Shown in pieces: positions 16,853 through 24,745 of a stretch of DNA of 32,292 bases. The position numbers and the translations under genes were made by a program. The notes below the pieces were generated by a model. The model saw nothing but the letters and a program-made list of their open reading frames with translations, had not been told where the DNA came from and ran no database searches. Origin of the DNA: Deltaproteobacteria bacterium (GTDB lineage: Bacteria; UBA10199; SPLOWO2-01-44-7); NCBI GenBank assembly GCA_030648035.1, contig JAUSII010000101.1, positions 1 to 32,292 of the forward strand, written 5' to 3'. The first letter of the stretch is position 1; each line of letters starts with the position of its first letter.

Positions 16853-17782
16853 ATGGCCGGCATTGGTGTCATTCTCAATCCATATTCCCGTTCCAACCGC
16901 AAAAACCCGGGTCGCGCCGAAAGATTGGGTTTCATCGTCGGCGACAAGGGCTCATGCCACGCCACCAAAGATATTTCCGATGTGGAGCGTCTGGCTTTGG
17001 AGTTTAAAGAGCGGGACGTTGAAATTCTGGGAATCTCCGGCGGCGATGGGACCTATCAAAAAACGCTCACCACTCTCGTCAAAATTTATGCAGAAAAACC
17101 CCTGCCAAAAATAGCATTGCTGGGGGGTGGCACCATGAACAACGTGGTCGGTTGCATGGGAATTGAGGGAAGCCCCGAAACAATTTTGAGCCGTCTCATT
17201 TATAAATATCATCAGGATGCCCCTTTCAAAATGGTTGCCTGCCCTCTGCTCAAGGTCAACGATATTTACGGGTTTCTGTTTGGCAACGGCATTGTATATC
17301 GTTTTTTGTGCGACTTTAATCGTGTGGAAGAGCCGACCCATTGGACAGCCGCACGGATGCTTTTGAGCGAGACTGTAAATGCCCTTTTGCACACCCGGCG
17401 GGGGGCGGAGATCTGCCAGCGTATCGACGCCGATATCTTTGTCGATGGCAAGCAATGGCCCTTCAAAAATTATGTCACTGTTTTTGCGGGCACGGTGGAA
17501 ACTCTTGGCTTGGGTTTCAAGGCACTCTATCGCGCGCGCAGTGAACCGGGAAAATTTCAGATCGTCTCTTTTTCACTTCCGCCGCGCCAGGTTATCTGGT
17601 CATTTCCCAAACTTCTGCTGGCCCGGCCGATCCAATCAGAAAACTGGCTCGACAACATGGCCTCCGAGGTGAAGATTGTCACCAAAGAGCCGCACGGTTA
17701 CATGCTGGATGGCGAACTCTATCCCCCCACCACCGAAATCAACGTCTCGCTGGGACCGACACTTCAATTGATTGTGGAATAA
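16853..17782 (+). CDS. Diacylglycerol/sphingosine-type lipid kinase
   Basis: The protein has 309 residues with the DAGK catalytic fold. 'GVILNPYSRSN' is the N-terminal strand-loop, 'GISGGDGTYQKTLTTLV' carries the GGDGT nucleotide-binding motif, and 'IALLGGGTMNNVVGCMGI' carries the GGGT-x-N motif. The C-terminal lobe has 'HGYMLDGELYPPTTEINVSL', equivalent to the D-G-E motif of bacterial YegS/DgkB. It would phosphorylate a lipid such as diacylglycerol or a long-chain base at the membrane. It is probably co-transcribed with the KamD-like gene (3-bp gap). The convergent murU-like gene begins 3 bp after its stop. Confidence 0.88.
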   Translation: MAGIGVILNPYSRSNRKNPGRAERLGFIVGDKGSCHATKDISDVERLALEFKERDVEILGISGGDGTYQKTLTTLVKIYAEKPLPKIALLGGGTMNNVVGCMGIEGSPETILSRLIYKYHQDAPFKMVACPLLKVNDIYGFLFGNGIVYRFLCDFNRVEEPTHWTAARMLLSETVNALLHTRRGAEICQRIDADIFVDGKQWPFKNYVTVFAGTVETLGLGFKALYRARSEPGKFQIVSFSLPPRQVIWSFPKLLLARPIQSENWLDNMASEVKIVTKEPHGYMLDGELYPPTTEINVSLGPTLQLIVE

Positions 17783-17785
17783 ATT

Positions 17786-18487
17786 TCAGACAAGCCGGTT
17801 GTGATGTGATGCGGCCCATTCTTCCTGCGCCCGCTGATAACTTTCCAGCGTGCCGATGTCGCGCCAATAACCTTCATGCGCAAAAGCGGTGATGCTTTTG
17901 ACGGTTTGCATGAGCGGCACCACGCCATCCAGAATAAGATTCGATTTTTTCTCCGGCAGGGGCTCAAAAATTTTGGGGCTTAAAATCATCAGGCCGGTGA
18001 AAAGATGCTCACCCTGTTTCACATCGAGCAGGCGATTATTTGCCACCTGCAGGCGTGTGTAGCCCTCCTGCCACGGGGCGACGACCAGTGTGGCGGGGGA
18101 TTTTTGTTCGGCGTGGAGTTCCATAACCTGCGAGAGATCGCAGTTGATGAGCGTGTCGCTGTTCATCGTGACAAAGGTCTCTTCGTTTTTAAAAAAGGCT
18201 TCCGCTTTTTTGAGGCCGCCACCCGTGCCCAGAAGCTCCGTCTCTTTGGAATACGAAATTTTCAGGCCGTAATTTTTGCCATCGCCGCAGTGCTGTTCAA
18301 TTTTTTCGCCCAGATAAAAAAGATTGATGACGACCTCTTCGATCCCGAAGTTTTTGAGATAGAAAAGGGAATAGTCGATGATGGGGCGAGGGCCCAGCGG
18401 GAGAAGCGGCTTGGGATTGTTGAGCGTGAGCGGCCGCATTCTCTCGCCCAGCCCCGCCGCAAACAGCATCGCTTTTTTGAGTTTCAT
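17786..18487 (-). CDS. murU: MurU-like sugar-1-phosphate nucleotidyltransferase
   Basis: The protein has 233 residues. 'AMLFAAGLGERMRPLTLNNP' followed by KPLLPLG is the nucleotide-sugar pyrophosphorylase signature. 'ELLGTGGGLKKAEAFF' and 'FVTMNSDTLINCDL' provide the nucleotide- and metal-binding positions. The length and the adjacent AmgK-like kinase match MurU, which makes UDP-MurNAc from MurNAc-1-phosphate in peptidoglycan recycling and so bypasses de novo synthesis. Its ATG shares one base with the kinase stop (TAATG), so translation is coupled. A role in another NDP-sugar pathway cannot be excluded. Confidence 0.8.
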   Translation of the reverse strand: MKLKKAMLFAAGLGERMRPLTLNNPKPLLPLGPRPIIDYSLFYLKNFGIEEVVINLFYLGEKIEQHCGDGKNYGLKISYSKETELLGTGGGLKKAEAFFKNEETFVTMNSDTLINCDLSQVMELHAEQKSPATLVVAPWQEGYTRLQVANNRLLDVKQGEHLFTGLMILSPKIFEPLPEKKSNLILDGVVPLMQTVKSITAFAHEGYWRDIGTLESYQRAQEEWAASHHNRLV

Positions 18488-19527
18488 TATTTTCCTGTTG
18501 TCATTGCGAGGCCCGAAGGGCCGAAGCAATCCAGTCCATCCAACAGTCTGTATAATTTTTCACACTCCGGCAGTCTCTCCAGCGCTTGTTGCACATAACC
18601 CATCGAGGTGGGGATGAATGGGAGAAAGTTCGGATTTTTTTTGACGCGGTCGATGAAAACAAATCGGCCCGAGTCTTTGAGTTTGCGCTGGACCGTCTGC
18701 AAATCAAATTCTTTTCTGATTTTTTTTAAATCGGTTTTCGATTTTTCAGAGTAGTAGCCGAGCAGTTCGTCCAGATGCGCCGTCAGATCGACATAAGAAT
18801 CGCGAAGCAGTGCAACCACATCATAACATTGCGGTCCGAGCAGAGCGTCCTGAAAATCGAGAATATAGAGCTCTTTGTTGAATACCATCAAATTGCGAGA
18901 CTGATAATCGCGATGGGTAAACCCGCGTGGCAATTGGCACAGCACCTGCGTTATTTTTTGCGTTTCAGTTTTAAAAATTTTCTGGTCCCCACTTGGGCGT
19001 TGGACGTTTGGATTTTGAATTTCGACGTAATACTCCCAAAAGTGATCAAACTCCCAATCAAACAGTGTCGCATCAAACGACCTTTCAAAAGCAACGCAAG
19101 TCGATGTTCGATGTCCGATGTCCGATGTCCGGTTTTGCAGTTCCACCAATAAATCAATCGCCCTCTTATACCACCCCACCACCGTTTTGGTGTCGGCGCC
19201 GTGGACCACATCAAACAATTTCACGTCGCCAACATCCTGCAGAATCAACCACCGGTCGGGTTCGCTGAAGAGAATGATGTTGGGAACCGGCATGCCGATC
19301 GATTTTAGATAGCGCTGAACATTTATAAACGGGAGCTCCGCAGGTTTCTCCTTGGCGTTGGTGATTTCTTCCGACACGCTCATCTTTCCCTCGGGCATCG
19401 CCATTAAAATCGCGGTGGAGCCGTCTTTGAGAAAAAGGCGATAATAGGCGCGATACGAAGCTTCGCCAAAAAGTTTTTTGAGGTCGGTTACCGGTTGCTG
19501 TAGCAATTGTGAAAGACGGTCTTTCAT
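18487..19527 (-). CDS. amgK: AmgK-like anomeric sugar kinase (aminoglycoside phosphotransferase fold)
   Basis: The protein has 346 residues. 'SYRAYYRLFLKDGSTAILMA' is the N-lobe, 'GFTHRDYQSRNLMV' (203-216) carries the catalytic HxD...N motif, and 'LDFQDALLGPQCYDVVALLR' (223-242) carries the metal-binding DFQDA motif. These match AmgK, which phosphorylates MurNAc/GlcNAc at the anomeric carbon for MurU. Three parts look foreign to the fold. Residues 133-143 come from a 7-bp tandem repeat. Residues about 169-191 are a low-complexity insert. The last 15 or so residues are encoded by a palindromic repeat (18500-18532). It starts 2 bp after the IPT/TIG lipoprotein stop. Confidence 0.8.
   Translation of the reverse strand: MKDRLSQLLQQPVTDLKKLFGEASYRAYYRLFLKDGSTAILMAMPEGKMSVSEEITNAKEKPAELPFINVQRYLKSIGMPVPNIILFSEPDRWLILQDVGDVKLFDVVHGADTKTVVGWYKRAIDLLVELQNRTSDIGHRTSTCVAFERSFDATLFDWEFDHFWEYYVEIQNPNVQRPSGDQKIFKTETQKITQVLCQLPRGFTHRDYQSRNLMVFNKELYILDFQDALLGPQCYDVVALLRDSYVDLTAHLDELLGYYSEKSKTDLKKIRKEFDLQTVQRKLKDSGRFVFIDRVKKNPNFLPFIPTSMGYVQQALERLPECEKLYRLLDGLDCFGPSGLAMTTGK
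18500..18532. repeat. Half palindromic repeat (GTCATTGCGAG family) at kinase 3' end
   Basis: GTCATTGCGAGGCCCGAAGG leads into GCCGAAGCAATCC, the left half of the element found complete at 23557 and 27796. It encodes the kinase C-terminal residues around 'DCFGPSGLAMT'. The stop codon follows 11 bp later on the minus strand. Confidence 0.85.
19103..19130. repeat. 7-bp tandem repeat, four copies, in amgK-like gene
   Basis: GATGTTC is followed by three copies of GATGTCC. The unit length is not a multiple of three, so gain or loss of one copy would shift the kinase frame. It encodes the stretch around 'RTSDIGHRTS' in the protein. Confidence 0.9.
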
Positions 19528-19529
19528 TA

Positions 19530-19922
19530 TTATGGAGTGACGGTGAATTGCACATCGGCGTTGCTGGTGTTTTCAAAAACAATCACATAAATGCCGTCAG
19601 CACCCACGATTGCGCCTGCAGGAACTTGCACGGTGAGCGATTCCGCCTCGCCGTTGGTCGGCGGGTTGACAAGAGCATAGGTAGCCGCACTGGTCCCCGC
19701 GCCCCCGATAACAACAATGTTGGCCGCGGCAACGCTTGAAAAACCAAAACCGAAGAGGGTGATGGTGTCGCCCGCCGTGCCGCTCAAGGGGCTCACGCGC
19801 AGAATAACGGGCGGTGCTTGTGTGCTGACCGACGCATTAAATCCGGGAGTTGTATCGCTGGCACTGCCGCAGGCAACAAGCAGTATCGAAAAAATCGTCA
19901 GAATTAAAAAACGGAATCGCAT
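19530..19922 (-). CDS. Lipoprotein with one IPT/TIG domain
   Basis: The protein has 130 residues. 'MRFRFLILTIFSILLVACGS' is a textbook lipoprotein signal with lipobox LVAC (Cys 18). A short Ser/Thr-rich spacer follows. A single IPT/TIG immunoglobulin-like domain starts at 'PPVILRVSPLSGTAGDTITL', with the hallmark FGFGFSS turn and the closing strands 'LTVQVPAGAI' and 'FENTSNADVQFTVTP'. It is probably anchored in the outer or inner membrane facing the periplasm or surface. It precedes the amgK/murU pair by 2 bp and may share its transcript. A functional link is not evident. Confidence 0.8.
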   Translation of the reverse strand: MRFRFLILTIFSILLVACGSASDTTPGFNASVSTQAPPVILRVSPLSGTAGDTITLFGFGFSSVAAANIVVIGGAGTSAATYALVNPPTNGEAESLTVQVPAGAIVGADGIYVIVFENTSNADVQFTVTP

Positions 19923-19975
19923 CGGTCGGGGACCATAGAGAAATTAATTGAAAAGTGCAACCCTAACCCAAGGTG

Positions 19976-20075
19976 TTATTGCGAGCGGAGCGAAGCAATC
20001 CCGAAGTGTCGGGGGCCTGTCAGCGACAAGCCTGCACGCCCTCAAAACAGATCGGGCTGACAGGACTTGTCGCTG
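19976..20075. repeat. Degenerate palindromic repeat and nested inverted repeats
   Basis: ATTGCGAGCGGAGCGAAGCA at 19978 is a degenerate left half of the GTCATTGCGAG family. After it, CCTGTCAG (20016-20023) pairs with CTGACAGG (20057-20064), and CAGCGACAAG (20021-20030) pairs with CTTGTCGCTG (20066-20075). The 185-bp gap 19923-20107 shows nothing else. The stems could terminate transcription of the large minus-strand gene ending at 20108. Confidence 0.65.
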
Positions 20076-20107
20076 CCACCCCTCTTCACTTTGAAATGAT
20101 GTTGCGG

Positions 20108-23100
20108 TCAATGCCCCTCTTCCAGCATCGGCATCGCTTCTTTGCCGAAGCGGCGGAAGAGGTCGGTTTCCAGATTTTTGTAGTGCGCCCATGCGAGTCG
20201 GATTGATAAAAGGTTGCTCCCTTTTGTCTGACTGCGAATCAGTTCCTGGCGGTGGGTGAGAACCTGGTTCAGGGCCGCATCGAGTTTCAATTCTTTTTCG
20301 GTGGTAAGGGGTGGAAGATCGGCCGCATGAAAATATCCGGCCTCGACACCGGCGATGATCGCTTCGGCGGCGCGGTCGGGGTTCAAGGCCATCTTCTCGA
20401 AGAATTCCGGATCGAGAGTTGCGCTCAACAAATAGGCCCATCCCCTGGCAACCACCGTGGGGTTTGGAAAATAACCACTCTCGGTCAAATTTATTTTAAG
20501 TCTCTGTGCCAGTGTCGGGCCATATTGTTTTAAAAATTGATCGGCATCGGTATTTTCTTTTTGACAAAAGATGAGTTCCGTTGCCGATTGTCGGCAGGCT
20601 TGTGCGGAATCAAAAAGAGTGGCGGCGCCGAGGAGCAACCATTGATGATGCAAATAGGCTTCGGGCCGCTCGGCCAGCGATCCCAACAATATACGCAAAC
20701 CTTCCAAAGAGAGATGGGCGGGATCATCCTGCAACATCTTTTTCAAAGCGTAGGCCGCCGTGTCTTGCTGGGTGTTGACGAGCGCGACGTCGGCATAAAT
20801 TTCTCCATTGCTACCGGGCCAACCCGTGGGGCGTTGCTTCCATAGGTTAAAGTTTTCTCTTCTTTCCAGTCCACCGTCCCCGTATCCCGACCTCTTGTGG
20901 ATATGGGTAGTGTGATAATCAAAATCAAAACCTCCGAATGGATTGAAAATGCCGGCTCCTGTTATATCTCTTTCGGCAAAACAACGCAGGTCATTGTCTT
21001 TTGCTGTGCAGTTTTCAGGGATGGAGTTGATATTGGCATTGGCATCCAGGGTTCTGAAAGAAAAACCGCCGAAAACATTTTTTTCCATAATCCAATAACC
21101 GTTGAATGAGATGTTTTTAAAATAGGGATCGCTAGCACTATGGCCGTTCTCTGCTGCAACCAGTCGGGACTGGCCGTTGGTTTCGTAACGGAATTCGTAT
21201 TGGTCTCTGCCTGATTTGTCAGCCGCCTTTTTGGTAATGATGGTCCACCGCACCCGCTTGCTTTTGTCCTCTTTTCCATCCGGATTGATATGCATCACCA
21301 GCGCTTCTGCTTTGTTGACCTGTTTGATGTCGAGCGAGCCGTCATTATTGAGGCGCACTTGGGGGCGATCTATTGTGTAAGAATCTTTTAGCATGGGATC
21401 GATGGCAATATCCGGCAGGGGTTTGAAACTGGTGCGATATAAAAATCGCCGATCTTTAAAAACATCTATTTGTTCTGCTTCCACTGGTCCCTGTGTGCGA
21501 ATTGAAAAATGACTCGCATCAGCGCTGAACTCCATTCGCAGACCATAATCGGGGTGAAATGTAAAAACAGGTTCACCCAGATCGGCCAAGGTGACTTTTA
21601 CTTCACCCTGCAAGCGTCGGTCATGTTGAATGGTCGCTTTGTAAATTTCTTTTGTTTCGTTTTTCACGTAGAGAAGATGGATGTTTCCATCGGGGTCTTC
21701 CTTGTCCTTTCTAATGCCGAAAAGGGGATAGCCAAATGGGCTTTGAGGGAGCGAGTCGTCATCGATTTTGGAGATGATGGGGGGAATTTTGAATGTGGAA
21801 ATAAAATCCTCACTGATGGCCAGTCGTTCTCCCTTCTGATTGAAAACAATGTTGCGGCTTTCTTGTATGGACCCGCCATACCATTTTATTTTTTTTGAAT
21901 AAAAAATAAGTCCTTCGGCTGTCTCTTCAATGCGTTTGATCTGGACACTCTCTTCTTTTTTGGTCTGTGCCTCTTTGGGAACAGGGACCGTGAAAAAAGT
22001 CTCTCTCTCCAGATCAAACACTTTCAGTTGGTGTGGTACATTTCCTTTGGCGACGAGATAACGCCCATCGGGTTTGGAGATGTAAAAATCTTCTCCGCGA
22101 AACGCCCATGTTGTGTCGTAGGGTTGTATCGGCAAGTTATCACCGTGTCCGACTGTATTATGGGCGAAAAAAAGCCACCTCTCGCGAATTTTTTCTATGG
22201 AATTTTGGTTGTCTACGGATGTTTTGAAATCCATGAGATAATTTTTCTCCAACCGAAACGCAAACGACCCCTTGCGAACCGGTTCTGGTTCATCCCACTC
22301 CGTTCTCGGTTTCGCCGTGTCCTCATTTGCCGTGTTTTCGCTCTCCATCGCAGGCGGCGTCATATCCCCCGTCATCCATTGCCCCAGATGATCGTCAAAA
22401 TATTCGACCCACCCGTGATGCCCCACTTCTCCTTCCTGAATCAACAATCCACCGACCAGCCTCGCGGGGACACCCTGCTTGCGCAAAAGAATCACGCCAT
22501 AGCCGTTGGCTACATCGCAATCGGCCCACTTCATTTTGGACAGAGCGGTGTAGAAAGCCCCGCCTGATTTTTCTGGATAGATCGCCGATCCATTCAAAAT
22601 ATCTTTCATGGCGGGATAATGAAATTCATTCAGGACAAAACTTTTTGCCGCCTCATATTTTTCTTCTGCGCCGTAGAATTTTTTGTCTTTAAAATGTTCC
22701 TGAAGAATTTGTGGAAGTCCAAAGCTCGGGAGAAGATCACTATTTGCCCCCGGCGGAATTTCAGTGATCAGTGTGAAATTATTCTGGCTCATCCCGAATT
22801 GGACCTCCGGCATCTTGAAAAATTTTTCGGTGAGACGGGCATAGATAATGCCGTCGTCATCCTGCACCAGATCGAATCCCGTTTTTTTCCCGTTCAGTCG
22901 AACGCTGGTGGCATCGAGCGTGAAATCGGCGGGGAGTGGAATCGCCAGCAGGTCACCTTTTTGATAAGGCCACGCATTTTTTTGCGAAAAAAGAGGGCCG
23001 CTATAGTGGTGCGTCGCTGAAATTTGTGTGTGATAGGAAATCAGATTGCGCGGAGCAGAAATCCACCGGTTGGTTCGGGCGTCATAAGAATTATAAACGT

Positions 23101-23548
23101 GCAGACGAATGTAGGTATCTGCAAGCGATGGAGAAAATTGCATCCCATTCACCTGAACGAGCGACATTTTTTCCGGCCTCTGTATTTTGGGTTTTTCCGG
23201 ACGCTTGTTGGTGGGGGTGTGCGTTGTTGGAGAGGGGGGATTTTTGTCGAGTTCCTTTTTAATCCGCAGGCGGTTAATATATCCGGGAAGATTGTCGAGA
23301 TGATATCGCGTCGATTGTTGGATCTCATCGCAGGTATAGACCCAGCGTTTTCCATTTTCATCGGTGAAATATTGCGAGGCGTTTGGGTTAGGGCAACGGC
23401 CGGCCTCATCCGACAACTCCCGCATCGCTTTCACTTCCTGCTCACACGCCTCCACCGTTTTGGACATGCCGCACCGATTGTGCGCCTCACTCGCCTTGAG
23501 AGCGGTGGTGATGATCTGCGGTTTTGTTTTCTGAATGTTGTTGCCCAT
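20108..23548 (-). CDS. Giant transglutaminase-like domain protein
   Basis: The protein has 1146 residues. A transglutaminase/cysteine protease-type core lies around 290-400. The likely nucleophile is Cys344 in 'KWADCDVANGYGVILLRKQG' followed by VPARLVGG. His377 or His378 in 'GHHGWVEYF' and Asp395 in 'WMTGDMTP' complete a Cys-His-Asp triad. The first 90 residues contain spaced Cys residues ('CGMSKTVEAC', 'RCPNPN', 'YTCDE'). Residues about 100-130 are a Pro/Lys-rich linker. The 750 residues after the core are mostly beta-rich and unrecognised, ending in alpha-helical sequence. No signal peptide or membrane segment was found, so location is unclear. Such folds act as cross-linking enzymes, peptidases or amidases. 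It is transcribed alone, opposite to lexA. Confidence 0.75.
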   Translation of the reverse strand: MGNNIQKTKPQIITTALKASEAHNRCGMSKTVEACEQEVKAMRELSDEAGRCPNPNASQYFTDENGKRWVYTCDEIQQSTRYHLDNLPGYINRLRIKKELDKNPPSPTTHTPTNKRPEKPKIQRPEKMSLVQVNGMQFSPSLADTYIRLHVYNSYDARTNRWISAPRNLISYHTQISATHHYSGPLFSQKNAWPYQKGDLLAIPLPADFTLDATSVRLNGKKTGFDLVQDDDGIIYARLTEKFFKMPEVQFGMSQNNFTLITEIPPGANSDLLPSFGLPQILQEHFKDKKFYGAEEKYEAAKSFVLNEFHYPAMKDILNGSAIYPEKSGGAFYTALSKMKWADCDVANGYGVILLRKQGVPARLVGGLLIQEGEVGHHGWVEYFDDHLGQWMTGDMTPPAMESENTANEDTAKPRTEWDEPEPVRKGSFAFRLEKNYLMDFKTSVDNQNSIEKIRERWLFFAHNTVGHGDNLPIQPYDTTWAFRGEDFYISKPDGRYLVAKGNVPHQLKVFDLERETFFTVPVPKEAQTKKEESVQIKRIEETAEGLIFYSKKIKWYGGSIQESRNIVFNQKGERLAISEDFISTFKIPPIISKIDDDSLPQSPFGYPLFGIRKDKEDPDGNIHLLYVKNETKEIYKATIQHDRRLQGEVKVTLADLGEPVFTFHPDYGLRMEFSADASHFSIRTQGPVEAEQIDVFKDRRFLYRTSFKPLPDIAIDPMLKDSYTIDRPQVRLNNDGSLDIKQVNKAEALVMHINPDGKEDKSKRVRWTIITKKAADKSGRDQYEFRYETNGQSRLVAAENGHSASDPYFKNISFNGYWIMEKNVFGGFSFRTLDANANINSIPENCTAKDNDLRCFAERDITGAGIFNPFGGFDFDYHTTHIHKRSGYGDGGLERRENFNLWKQRPTGWPGSNGEIYADVALVNTQQDTAAYALKKMLQDDPAHLSLEGLRILLGSLAERPEAYLHHQWLLLGAATLFDSAQACRQSATELIFCQKENTDADQFLKQYGPTLAQRLKINLTESGYFPNPTVVARGWAYLLSATLDPEFFEKMALNPDRAAEAIIAGVEAGYFHAADLPPLTTEKELKLDAALNQVLTHRQELIRSQTKGSNLLSIRLAWAHYKNLETDLFRRFGKEAMPMLEEGH

Positions 23549-23556
23549 AATTGTAT

Positions 23557-23637
23557 GTCATTGCGAGGCCCTTTAGGGCCGTGGCAATCCCGATGATTAC
23601 CGAGATTGCTTTGTCGCTTACGCTCCTCGCAATGACA
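23557..23637. repeat. Complete palindromic repeat (GTCATTGCGAG family)
   Basis: The element begins GTCATTGCGAGGCCCTTTAG and ends GCTCCTCGCAATGAC. It lies between two divergent genes, 8 bp upstream of the start of the transglutaminase-like gene and just upstream of the lexA promoter. Confidence 0.9.
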
Positions 23638-23673
23638 ACTTACTTATCGCTGGAAACAAAATTAAGTTGCTTG

Positions 23674-23701
23674 TTGACTTTCGAATTACTTTCGAATATC
23701 T
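23674..23701 (+). promoter_or_regulatory. lexA promoter with 11-bp-spaced direct repeat, possible operator
   Basis: TTGACT (23674-23679) and ATATCT (23696-23701) are spaced by 16 bp and form a plausible sigma-70 promoter. Across it lie two copies of ACTTTCGAAT (23677-23686 and 23688-23697), one helical turn apart. LexA usually represses its own gene, so this is the natural candidate site. It does not match the LexA boxes I know from E. coli or Bacillus. The -10 ends only 7 bp before the ATG, so the leader would be very short. Confidence 0.45.
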
Positions 23702-23708
23702 TGGGCGC

Positions 23709-24305
23709 ATGTTATCCAAAAGACAGAAGCAAATATTTGATTTTATTAGTAAATTTGTTGATGTTCACGCCTATGCCCCCAGCCTTGAAGAAATTGCTTC
23801 CCACTTCAAACTTTCCGCTGTTTCCACCGTTCATTACCATATCAGCGAGCTGATCAAAAAAGGGATGTTGGCCAAGCGCTGGAACGCGGGGCGCTCATTA
23901 GAAGTGGTGGGGCACACGGCATCACTCGCGGTGGTTGTCCCTCTGCTCGGTGTTATCGCCGCAGGCAAACCGATTGAAGCGATCGAACAGGAAGAGACAA
24001 TCGAGATTCCACCTTCATTGATGGGTCGCAAAGATACTTATGTTTTGCGCGTGCAGGGCGACTCGATGATTGAAGAACATATTCGTGATGGTGATTATGT
24101 CGTGGTGGAGCGCCGTGACACCGCCGATAACGGCGAAACGGTGGTGGCCCTTCTGAACGGCAACGAGGCGACGCTCAAAAAATTCTATCGCGAAAAAGAT
24201 CGCATCCGCCTGCAACCAGCCAATCCGACCATGTCGCCCATTTATGTTCGAGAAGAAGATTGCACCATTCAGGGTGTGGTGATTGCGATATTGAGGAAGT
24301 TCTAG
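23709..24305 (+). CDS. lexA: LexA SOS repressor
   Basis: The protein has 198 residues. The N-terminal winged helix ('LSKRQKQIFDFISKFVDVHA', 'APSLEEIASHFKLSAVSTVH') binds DNA. The cleavage site is Ala-Gly in 'LLGVIAAGKPIEA'. The catalytic Ser is in 'VQGDSMIEEHI' and the Lys in 'ATLKKFYRE', as in the LexA/UmuD S24 peptidase family. RecA-stimulated self-cleavage would derepress the SOS regulon. The ATG at 23709 matches the usual LexA N-terminus (MLSKRQ). The upstream alternative at 23667 would start before the promoter. The stop codon TAG (24303-24305) overlaps the first bases of the AGTGCGAT repeat. dinB lies downstream, beyond the inserted cassette. Confidence 0.96.
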   Translation: MLSKRQKQIFDFISKFVDVHAYAPSLEEIASHFKLSAVSTVHYHISELIKKGMLAKRWNAGRSLEVVGHTASLAVVVPLLGVIAAGKPIEAIEQEETIEIPPSLMGRKDTYVLRVQGDSMIEEHIRDGDYVVVERRDTADNGETVVALLNGNEATLKKFYREKDRIRLQPANPTMSPIYVREEDCTIQGVVIAILRKF

Positions 24306-24323
24306 TGCGATAGTGCGATGGTA

Positions 24324-24351
24324 CTTGGTACCTCGTACTTAGTACTTCGTG
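24324..24351 (+). repeat. Left 28-bp inverted repeat of the cassette
   Basis: It begins CTTGGTACCTCGTAC and ends TTAGTACTTCGTG, an exact reverse complement of 24718-24745. It is itself built from GTACTT-type units. Confidence 0.9.
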
Positions 24352-24361
24352 AGGGAAAAAT

Positions 24362-24730
24362 ATGGGGATATATAATTATCGGGAATTAGATATTTGGAAA
24401 AAAGGGATGACAATTTGTGAAAAGGTCTATTTTCTTACCGCTTCTTTTCCTTCTCATGAACAGTACGGGGTGATCTCACAACTTCGTCGCGCTGCTGTGT
24501 CTGTTCCCGCCAATATTGCCGAAGGATTTGGACGAAAATCAAATGGAGATTTTAAAAGGTTTTTAAACATAGCGACAGGTTCATTGTTGGAAGTGGAAAC
24601 CCATATCGAATTGAGCAGACGATTACACTATTGCGCGGATGTTGAAGCGGCAAATCTTTTTGAAGAAACAAATCATCTGGGCAAGATGATGACCCGGTTC
24701 ACACAAAAAATACCAAACACGAAGTACTAA
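24362..24730 (+). CDS. Four-helix-bundle protein, 23S rRNA IVP family
   Basis: The protein has 122 residues. 'YNYRELDIWKKGMTICEKVY' and 'QLRRAAVSVPANIAEGFGRK' are the hallmark helix 1 and helix 2-3 motifs of the family (often annotated TIGR02436). 'FLNIATGSLLEVETHIELSR' is helix 3. The family was first seen encoded in intervening sequences of 23S rRNA and is related in fold to Avd of diversity-generating retroelements; its biochemical role is unsettled. GAGGG seven bases before the ATG is a good ribosome binding site. The last residues (PNTKY) and the stop are encoded by the right inverted repeat. It sits between lexA and dinB, so it may be expressed with the SOS genes. Confidence 0.9.
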   Translation: MGIYNYRELDIWKKGMTICEKVYFLTASFPSHEQYGVISQLRRAAVSVPANIAEGFGRKSNGDFKRFLNIATGSLLEVETHIELSRRLHYCADVEAANLFEETNHLGKMMTRFTQKIPNTKY

Positions 24731-24745
24731 GTACGAGGTACCAAG
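24718..24745 (-). repeat. Right 28-bp inverted repeat of the cassette
   Basis: It is the exact reverse complement of 24324-24351. It contains the stop codon of the four-helix-bundle gene. It also contains GAGG about 11 bp before the dinB ATG, so it may supply the dinB ribosome binding site. Confidence 0.9.

Noticed and set aside
19944-20441. 165-residue minus-strand reading frame
   Set aside because: It crosses the degenerate repeat and overlaps the 3' end of the transglutaminase-like gene in another frame, with Arg/Pro-rich composition typical of a shadow frame.
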